Shown piece after piece: positions 56,993 to 64,000 of a stretch of DNA of 64,000 nt. Position numbers and translations under genes: made by a program. The number at the start of each line of letters is the position of its first letter. The first letter of the stretch is position 1. The notes beneath the pieces were generated by a model. That model saw only the letters and a list, made by a program, of their open reading frames with translations. It ran no database searches and was not told where the DNA came from. This stretch comes from Sthenelais limicola (taxonomy: Eukaryota; Annelida; Polychaeta; Phyllodocida; Sigalionidae), in assembly GCA_942159475.1 (NCBI GenBank), contig OW804097.1, forward strand, positions 35,166,298 to 35,230,297. Reading direction: 5' to 3'.

Positions 56993-57727
56993 AGAGATAA
57001 ACCACTGTTATACGCACTGCTGCAGGCGGGAGTTAAAGGAACTAATGCATGAAAAATAAGGATTGACAGTAATTTTTTCAAACTTTGTCTTGAGAAAGTA
57101 CATGGTTGGAGGATAACAAAAAGCAAAAAAGAATGGATCTCAGCATATTTTTTTTCTTTCTAGAGACCAGCAAAATTTAGTATTGAAGTATGTGGGAAAA
57201 ATGGATATTTTCTCAGTTTTTCCAAGATTTCAGACAGACAAATAACATTTTTCAATTGAAATGTCTTCTAAACATAACCACTATAGATGTTTACCCTCAT
57301 GTATGAAAGAACAGGGTATCAACATATTTTGAAATATATTATTTAGCATTGAAAATCTTCAATATTCCTGTTTTTAACTCACCGGGATGCAGATTCAGTT
57401 GAATAACTTTTTTAAAAGGTCGGTGACCCCCATTTTTTATTGCTTGAAAGGGTAAAGCAATATGTTAGCTATGTTTATAGAGATTTTTAGGAGAAAGTTA
57501 TTTTCAATTTTTTTTTTATACTGAAAAAACGAAAAAATTGTCCTTTTCTCATAGACTTCTATAGTGAACAACCATAAATTTTGAGGCTCCCTAAAATGAA
57601 AACTAACCCGGTGACATATTATTTTTATTGGCTTTTTGAATTCACATAACCTTGTTCTTTCACGAGGCAAAGTTTAAACAAAATGTTATTTTCAGTTTTT
57701 TTCCCAGTTGAACTGTGGTTTATCTCT
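56993..57727. mobile_element. Element H: 735-bp TTAA-flanked non-autonomous transposon
   Basis: TTAA at 56989-56992 and 57728-57731; inverted ends AGAGATAAACCACTGTT and AACTGTGGTTTATCTCT. The interior is AT-rich with no recognisable transposase. Inserted in the CTTAAATGTGGG word of A copy 47. Confidence 0.85.
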
Positions 57728-57963
57728 TTAATTGTGGGTTATTTGAGAGGATTGGTGAAGGCGAATTGTACATTTTCTGGCGATTTCACCCTTGTAGATT
57801 AACGCGTTTGAACCTGACTTGTACTTGTGCGGAATATGTATCTTTCACCGGCTCCGGCTCTTCATCCTTGTCATGTCTTTCTGCTTCAACCTTCCCACTT
57901 CTCACCCTCCGATATTTGTTCCTGTGGGTTTTTTCCCGAGCGTCCTTTTCGCCTTCAACATAG

Positions 57964-58198
57964 GGGTCAGATTTTCAGAAAATGTACAATTGGCAGATCT
58001 ACACATTCGCGAAATTCTCCTAAATTAGGCTGAAAAATGAAGAATACTGTGTATATCTGAGTATATTTGGTATCACATTGATTTAAAGTGTCAGTTCTGT
58101 TATGTTAAGCTGCATTTTGAAGCTCATTTTCGTCTTAAATGTGGGTTATTTGAGAGGATTGGTGAAGGCGAATTGTACATTTTCTGAAAATCTGACCC
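57964..58198 (+). mobile_element. MITE A copy 48
   Basis: Subtype II, 235 bp, target duplication ATAG. Confidence 0.92.
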
Positions 58199-58230
58199 AT
58201 AGAATAGAATAGAATTTTTTTTATTTGTCC
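58199..58230 (-). repeat. LINE 3'-tail-like relic
   Basis: Minus strand reads GGACAAATAAAAAAAATTCT then ATTCTATTCT; starts right at the end of A copy 48. Confidence 0.35.
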
Positions 58231-58830
58231 AATAATAAATAATACATTTACAATGGTGTGGTTATAGACAAATGGGTCGACATCAACAATTCAGCGTATA
58301 TCTTCCAAAAACTCTTGATGATATTTCAATAGTTCGTCTTTATTTCGATTTTCTGTCTAGATATATTTCTATACCATCGTATTCACTGTTAGTTTGCCCC
58401 ACACTAGTCCTACCCAGGACCAGCACTAGATCGTTATTCGACCTTTCCGTTAATACTTCTTATACAAAAAATACCAGTTTGAACTGCAGTCTGTCTGCTA
58501 AGTGTCATTTTTCTTAAAAGATTTCCAGTGAAGGGCGAGAGAGAGGTGATAAATTCATAATCAACAACAACAATAAACAATCATAATAATAGAAGAAAAA
58601 TAAAATTATTGATGTTATACATTCATATATTCACTGCTTGAATCTAACATCGGGGACAGTGATTAATTGATAAGTTTACTTTCACCCGAATATAATAAAT
58701 AGTTTGCAATATACTGACTGATATGTTCAAACATGAGGTGATAATTTGGTAAGTGCCCGCTTGACTTCTGACCCCTCCCCTTTCCGCCACCACGTGTTTA
58801 GCTGCCACGCCCTCTCTGGTCTCTATCATA
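58231..58830. other. Intronic stretch, nothing recognised
   Basis: Could be the truncated body of the preceding retroelement relic; no domain seen. Confidence 0.35.
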
Positions 58831-59397
58831 TACCGTATTTCCCCGTTTATAAGCCGGGGGTGGGGGGGGGGGGGTACAGTGTGCGACATAACCCAGAGAC
58901 CGACGCCCAGGTCTCCACAGAATTTTCGTCGGTCTCTGAGATTGATATTTTTTATTTCTATATTTTCTTTTTTTTGGTCTCAAATTCTGAAAATTTTTTG
59001 TAAAACAAATTTGAATTTAATTTAAATTTGCATTTATTTGCATTACCTTCTTCGTTAATTGAATGAAATCTAAACATTTTAATGGTATATTCATGATTTC
59101 TAAAACTAAGTTAGATGGCCTTTAAAATCAGTAGAATGCAATCAAACAACACTCATTTGAACTCTTGTCTATGAGCCAGACCTTTTTTTGGTCTGTAAAA
59201 TGTTCTCAGTCTCCACTGTTACAATTTAGCAGAGACCTACGGTCTCTCATATCCAAATTCACTATATTTCGCACACTGGGGGTAAACACGTTCTTATGGT
59301 AAAATAAGCACTATAAATCATTACCCCGAATATAAGCCTGGTCTATCACCATTTAAAATTAATATAACCCTAGGCTTATAAACGGGGAAATACGGTA
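58831..59397. mobile_element. Element K: 567 bp, TACCGTATTTCCCC ends
   Basis: Inverted ends TACCGTATTTCCCCGTTTAT plus AAGCC, and GGCTTATAAACGGGGAAATA plus CGGTA (~25 bp). TA at the tips could be a TA target duplication. The interior has a GTCGGTCTCTGAG repeat and a poly-G run. Confidence 0.78.
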
Positions 59398-59590
59398 AGA
59401 CTATATTTTTTTTTAAAAAGGGAAAAAAAAGACTATATTCATGGCACGTTCTTCGGCTCGATTTAAATATATTACATATGGCCATTTTTAAAAACTTCTT
59501 CTGGGGAATATTTGTGTCGTGCTTAATCATTTGTTAAGGATACGATGTTGCTCAACATAACTCGTTTAGTTCACAGGCTATTTACTATAC

Positions 59591-59656
59591 GGGTCAGATT
59601 TTCAGAAAATGTACATTGTACACATTTAGTAAATTCTGCAACATTAGACTAGACCC
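59591..59656 (+). mobile_element. MITE A copy 49 (66-bp deletion derivative)
   Basis: Keeps GGGTCAGATTTTCAGAAAAT at the left and only AGACCC at the right; flanked by a perfect ATAC target duplication. Confidence 0.85.
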
Positions 59657-59781
59657 ATACAGCCTTTCTGTTTCTGGTGTGGTTAGGAAAATATCCTCTT
59701 ACTCTGAGACCATATTTTATCCTCAAGGGCTGAAATAATGTACTGATGGTAGAGGTGAGGGAGTCGTGAATTACATTACAT

Positions 59782-60016
59782 GGGTCAGATTTTCAGAAAA
59801 TGTACAATTTACCTTCACCAATCTTCTCAAATAACCCAAATTTCAGACAAAAATAAAGTTCAAAATACAGTTCAACCTAACCAAACAGATTGCAAGAATC
59901 AATGCAATGCCGAATGTACTCGAATTTACCTAGTATTGGCCAAATTGCAGCCTAATCTAGCAGAATTTACTAAATGTGTACAGCTGCCAATTGTACATTT
60001 TCTGAAAACCTGACCC
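59782..60016 (-). mobile_element. MITE A copy 50
   Basis: Subtype I, 235 bp, target duplication ACAT. Confidence 0.92.
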
Positions 60017-60484
60017 ACATAATGCATTACTTATTAAAGTCGTGGTTTTGTTGTTGATTGCGAGAGGGCTTCGCTTAAATTCATGTCGTGGCATTGATTT
60101 GAGAATTGATAAGTTTAGTCTCAAAATAACATTCAATTATCAAACCCCACTATCCTTGTCTAGCTTATCTAGTATTGCCAAAGAAATTACACATCATATA
60201 GAGACTTGGAATTAAGAAATAAATAAATGTGCATATTATCAACAACTTCTATATATACTTTGGATTGAGGATATCGTCTAGAACTAGAACCATATTTTAT
60301 TTTTCAAGTGTTTTTTTTGTCGGAATTAACTTTTGAAAGTCCGATAAATGCCACCCGGGCAAGAGAGTTTGTTGATAACATCCATTTATCAATAAGATAA
60401 GATAATTCTTTATTCGTAATAAGATGTTGCGGACAAAAAGGTTGTAGTCTTCTCAAAAGAGGTCTTCCAGACCATGCCTTTCCT
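60017..60484. other. Intronic stretch with a LINE-tail-like relic
   Basis: Around 60392-60425 the minus strand reads GAATAAAGAATTATCTTATC; otherwise nothing recognised. Confidence 0.4.
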
Positions 60485-60697
60485 GTCCAGGCCCTAACCC
60501 TCCGATCAGAATACAAATGGTATGTCAGTGATTAGACGCATACTTCGCTAATTGGTTTCCTGGCCTAGGACTAGGCGTGCTAATGGGATTATAATGACAT
60601 TTTGCGGTCTTAATGAGATTATAATGTCATATTGCAGTTTGAGCCGAGAGGCGTTCCCTCCGTTTGAAGGGACTCTCTCATGTTTGGGCCTAGACTG
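60485..60697 (-). mobile_element. MITE B copy 19
   Basis: 213 bp; left tip GTCCAGGCCC. Confidence 0.86.
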
Positions 60698-60886
60698 AAT
60701 AATCCTTCTGAAGCCCGTCCCAACAGTGAGGCGTATGAGATCTAGAAGTGGTAATTTATGGTGATGCTTTCTTAGCATGAAAGAGTATCTTTTTATCTCT
60801 TGTATATTTACTTCCGGGGTTTTTAAAAGGCGATAGAACCATCAAACACGAACTAAGTGCGCTTGTGTAAGCGCGGGAGAAAGAAC

Positions 60887-61252
60887 ATATAGGGGATTTT
60901 GCATAGCCGCCATTTTGAACCTTGATTCGCATGGAATTATTGGACTAATGGTACAGTGTAAAATCTATAGAAAACATGTCATGTTCAGCATGGACTATCT
61001 ATCAATGCTCTAATATCAATATCCATGTATCACACCTGTTTCCATGACACAAGTCTCCATCTTTCCCATCATGCATTTGGTTTTCATAACTCATTTATAC
61101 AAACTCTGATATTGGTGAAAACACTCTTGTTGCAATTTTCGATAAAAAAACCAAAAACTTGCCAAATATTTGTATGTCAGATTTTAATAGATTCCATCCC
61201 ATGATGCACTGTAACAGACATGCGCAGTGAGACATGCAATTCCCCTATTGGG
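60887..61252. mobile_element. Element C copy 4 (most complete)
   Basis: ~366 bp from ATATAGGGGATTTTGCATAG to GACATGCAATTCCCCTATTG; the ends are inverted repeats (consensus CCAATAGGGGAATTGCATG). No ORF. Confidence 0.78.
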
Positions 61253-61933
61253 AGGACTGAAGGTGCATCATGATAAATAACGTGAATACTTGGTGAGAAA
61301 GGTCAGACTAATAGATGAACATATGGCCAGCTCCACCTCTGGTTACTTTTACTTTTCTTTCCTTCATTCGCTCTAATTCTCTCCCTGTATGCTTTCATTC
61401 ATGCATCATCACCGCAGTCATTTTTTTTTTAGGATTTTATTCATACTTGGGATACAGGATCCTCAAATTGTGTTTTTTCATTTGCCCCAAGTCCCGCATT
61501 ACAATAAACATTGAGTATCGGTATCTGAGACCAATATATCTCATTTCCTGTATATCATTTAGTTTATTCCATTTCGTATCATGTTTTCCAGCGGCTCTCA
61601 TAAAAGTTTCAATCAACGTTACAAATATACTATATTAATTAATCTACAAAACACTCAATCACAAACATAATCCTAACAGTAAAAGAAACATATAAGATAC
61701 TCCGTTAATTATACTCACACAGACAAAATTAGAATAAATTCGTTATAATGACCACTTCTTATTACATTTCATTCTTACTTAATTTCCCATTCTGACATAT
61801 TTTTTTACATTTTTGTTGCAGGACTAGTTTGTGTCGATGTAACCTTACTTTGACCTTGTAACCTGACTTTGCTGTATACTAATCAAATTATTGACACTAA
61901 ATTAATCGAGGATTTTATTCAATTTTCTTACAG
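61253..61933. other. End of intron 2 before the RS exon
   Basis: AT-rich; the branch-point/pyrimidine region TTCAATTTTCTTACAG precedes the exon at 61934. No repeat recognised. Confidence 0.5.
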
Positions 61934-62104
61934 ATCCAGAACGCCAAAGAGGAAAAGACATTCCAGGTCAAGGTCTCGATCAAAATCTCATGAGCGTGGT
62001 TCAAGGTCAAGGTCACGAGACCGTAGTCGAAAACGGTCGCGATCCTTGTCGCGGGATCGCAGTAGACGAGCGGGTGGATCGAGTTTTTGGCGCGATGCTG
62101 ACAG
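61934..62104 (+). CDS. SR-rich nuclear protein, coding exon 3 (RS domain)
   Basis: 171 nt. Acceptor CAATTTTCTTACAG|ATCC; the first base completes the Gly codon left open by exon 2. Encodes SRTPKRKRHSRSRSRSKS and a second RS block (GSRSRSRDRSRKRSRS), then RRAGGSSFWRDAD. Donor GACAG|GTAAAT, phase 2. The 2-2 phase makes it a cassette-compatible exon. RS dipeptides are phosphorylation-dependent interaction modules of splicing factors. The gene continues past the window. Confidence 0.82.
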
Positions 62105-62245
62105 GTAAATTTGTTTGTTTGAATATTTTATTCTACCACAACATTATGCCTGGAAGGACACTTTTCTCAGGAATATTTACATCTAGATAAAGATTAATTT
62201 ACAAATGACCTTTAATTAATATATATAGTATGGAGAAGGTAAATA

Positions 62246-62400
62246 GTGAGTGATTGAGACTGGTTGCTTTACGCCCTTATCAACACATTTAAGATGGTTA
62301 TATCAAGGGCGGGAGAGCTGAGAGGGAGGCAGTTTATGATCATTCCCAGGAAATAAGAGATAGAGAAGAAGGCAGAGAGAGACAGAGAAAAGAGTCAGAA
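62246..62400 (+). repeat. Repeat D copy 4
   Basis: GTGAGTGATTGAGACTGGTT, GCTTTACGCCCTTATCAACA, GGGCGGGAGAGCTGAGAGGG and a GAGA-rich tail; inverse orientation to copies 2 and 3. Confidence 0.65.
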
Positions 62401-62638
62401 AGGCACTTTAAGGTCCTACCCAGGACCATGAGAAGGTAAATAAGTTGTATGGTGCCATGATGATACCAAGACAAAGGAATTTTATCAAGTACGATCCAAC
62501 GATCAAAGCATTTACAACAATCTATTTCATTTTGTTTTGAGGGTAAAAAATAAGTTCAGATATAAGTCTTGGTAGAGTGTACTTCCTACCAGGATATAAG
62601 GCGTTGGCTTTGAACCCAGAGGCATGAGAGGGTTGTAC

Positions 62639-62764
62639 TGGGCGTTCTAATGGGATTATAATGACATTTTGCGGTCTTAATGGATTTATGATGCCACTTT
62701 GCGGTTTGAGGCGAGAGGCTATCCCTCCGTTTGAAAGAACTCTCTCATCTTTGGGCCTAGACTG
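62639..62764 (-). mobile_element. MITE B copy 20 (truncated)
   Basis: From CTGGGCGTTCTAATGGG to GGGCCTAGACTG; outer third missing. Confidence 0.85.
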
Positions 62765-63369
62765 TATGATCATGATCATGTATAACATAATAATATGACG
62801 TAACGGCCGACGCATACTTTACCGAGGGCGGAGGTTCTTTTTGCTTTTGTTCACAATAATTTTCTATGATAATAATGTTGAATGTGGGTGTTCGGTGGCT
62901 GGATGCACATTATTAAAATGGTCTTGAACACAATTTAGTGAACCTACTAGGTGTAAAGTCTGTAAAGTCTTTATGCCTAATTAATTAAGTCCAAATCTTT
63001 CTCTCCCTGTTTTCTGAACTCGATGAATACTTATCCAATCTGTTGTTTTTCCTGGAGCATGCATGACTAGCAGTGACAGCACAATTAAAGTGCATCATTT
63101 GCTCTTCAATATCCTTTAGTTTCGTGGTGATCTAAGTTATATTACTTCAAAATCAAAAGATATGTACTTCTAGCCCCTACTGAGAGCGGAAGTAAACAAA
63201 CCATGGAATTGGCCTACCTTCCTGCTACCTATGGCGCATTGCGCTGGCCTCCCTGGGCCCATAGCCACTCCCAAACCCAGGCCACGCCTATTTCAGAGAA
63301 ATCAAAAGAGTCGCACAATAATTATTCCCAAGATGTGGGTAGAAACTGTCAATCATGCATCATACATTA

Positions 63370-63564
63370 GGGTCAGATTTTCAGAAAATGTAAAGTGACC
63401 TTCACCAATCCTCTCAAATAACTCACAATTAAGACAAAAATCGACTTCAGAATGCAGTTTAACATACCAGAACTGATACTTTCAATCAATGCGATACCAA
63501 ATATTTAGCAGAATTTCCTAAATAAGTAGAGCTGCCAATTGTACATTTTCTGAAAATCTGACCC
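63370..63564 (-). mobile_element. MITE A copy 51 (internally deleted)
   Basis: Subtype II, 195 bp, target duplication ATTA. Confidence 0.9.
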
Positions 63565-63789
63565 ATTATCGCCGCACGATCGGGTTCCTGCTGTAGAAAG
63601 CCAGAACTGGTGCGATTAGCTTGCGATAGCAGGATCTGTGCGAGGTGAAGATAGGAAATCTCACCAAGGAAAGCTAATCCTTCTAGAGTTAGGAGAAGCA
63701 GCTCACGAAGGGGAAATCTCAATCAATGCGACCACATCTAACACCGAGCAACATGGCCAATATCTCATCCAATATATTTTAATATATAT

Positions 63790-64000
63790 GGGTCAGATTT
63801 TCAGAAAATGTACAATTCATCTTCACCGATCCTCTAAAATAACCCACATTTAAGACAAAAATAAGCTTCAAAATGCAGTTTGGCATAACAGAACTGATAC
63901 TTTAAATCAATGCGATACCAAATGTACTCGATATAGATATACCCGATATTCATCATTTTTCAGCCTAATTTAGGAGAAGTTCCTAAATGTGGTAGAGCTA
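63790..64000 (-). mobile_element. MITE A copy 52 (cut by window end)
   Basis: Subtype II; right tip lies beyond the window. Confidence 0.9.

Larger units (their letters stand above)
56701..57791 (+). mobile_element. MITE A copy 47, interrupted by two other elements
   Basis: Subtype III. Removal of the insertions at 56764-56880 and 56993-57731 restores an ordinary A copy (left tip GGGTCAGATCTTCGG, right tip GGCGATTTCACCC). Confidence 0.88.
12973..61933 (+). other. Intron 2 of the SR-rich gene (~49 kb, transposon-dense)
   Basis: Donor GTGAGT at 12973; the next compatible exon begins at 61934 (phase 2 to phase 2). About 50 copies of MITE A, about 19 of MITE B and several other families lie inside. 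I found no further RS-type exon between, but a short exon could be missed. Confidence 0.65.
62105..64000 (+). other. Intron 3 of the SR-rich gene (start only)
   Basis: Donor GTAAAT at 62105. Contains repeat D copy 4, part of a B element and two A elements. The next exon is outside the window. Stretches at 62401-62638 and 62765-63369 show nothing recognisable. Confidence 0.65.

Noticed and set aside
57437..57670. Minus frame of 77 codons inside element H, considered as a transposase remnant
   Set aside because: No catalytic motif or similarity recognised; composition is that of AT-rich DNA.
47541..60013. Recurrent short frames such as MGQIFRKCTI... at many places
   Set aside because: They are translations of the MITE A end sequence in one frame, not a protein family.
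61315..61638. 107-codon plus frame rich in hydrophobic residues
   Set aside because: Poly-T-derived hydrophobic stretch upstream of the RS exon; no splice or domain support.
19..64000. tRNA or rRNA genes
   Set aside because: No cloverleaf with the conserved B-box GGTTCGAATCC-type sequence and no conserved rRNA block was noticed by eye; a covariance search was not possible.

Overview
This is eukaryotic (animal) genomic DNA. Genes are split by canonical GT-AG introns, the background is AT-rich, and most of the window is intron packed with short non-autonomous transposons. Two elements look like ones I recall from mollusc genomes: a TACTGTAAAC-ended element rich in CGCGAAA, and a GAGTG...GGTTGCTTTACGCC element. 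A lophotrochozoan, possibly a mollusc, is therefore my best guess, at low confidence.

Layout. (1) Positions 635-6947, minus strand: a complete MFSD9-like major-facilitator transporter gene, assembled from six exon positions with matching phases (405 codons plus stop). Its fifth exon position exists twice in tandem (3035-3244 and 2395-2604). Both copies are exactly 210 nt, phase 1-1, with intact splice sites and about 44% protein identity. This is the best biological finding: a candidate mutually exclusive exon pair that swaps 70 residues of the transporter. (2) Positions 6948-8592: a divergent intergenic/5'-UTR region. (3) Positions 8593-62104, plus strand, continuing beyond the window: the 5' part of an SR-rich nuclear protein gene, possibly SON-like, with a 2.17-kb first coding exon, a 181-nt exon and a 171-nt RS exon. 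The last two exons are separated by a ~49-kb intron.

The 49-kb intron is a transposon graveyard. A single 235-bp MITE family (called A here; tips GGGTCAG...CTGACCC, 4-bp target duplications) has about 52 copies in the window. A second ~200-bp family (B; tips CAGTCTAGG...CCTAGACTG, also 4-bp target duplications) has about 20. Other families are C (CCAATAGGGGA tips), D (TTTACGCCC-containing), E (GGGACTGTTCAT tips, carrying an array of 34-bp palindromes), F (fold-back), I (CGCGAAA-rich), J, K (TACCGTATTTCCCC tips) and P. Two larger TTAA-flanked elements (735 and 851 bp) and one small fold-back sit nested inside A or B copies, which gives a relative insertion order.

Other content: an 8 x 53-bp minisatellite, an 0.8-kb CT-rich tract, several LINE 3'-tail-like relics with different microrepeat tails, and two degenerate hammerhead-like motifs. 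No rRNA, tRNA, CRISPR or complete autonomous transposon was recognised. Coordinates were read by eye; repeat edges may be off by a few bases.
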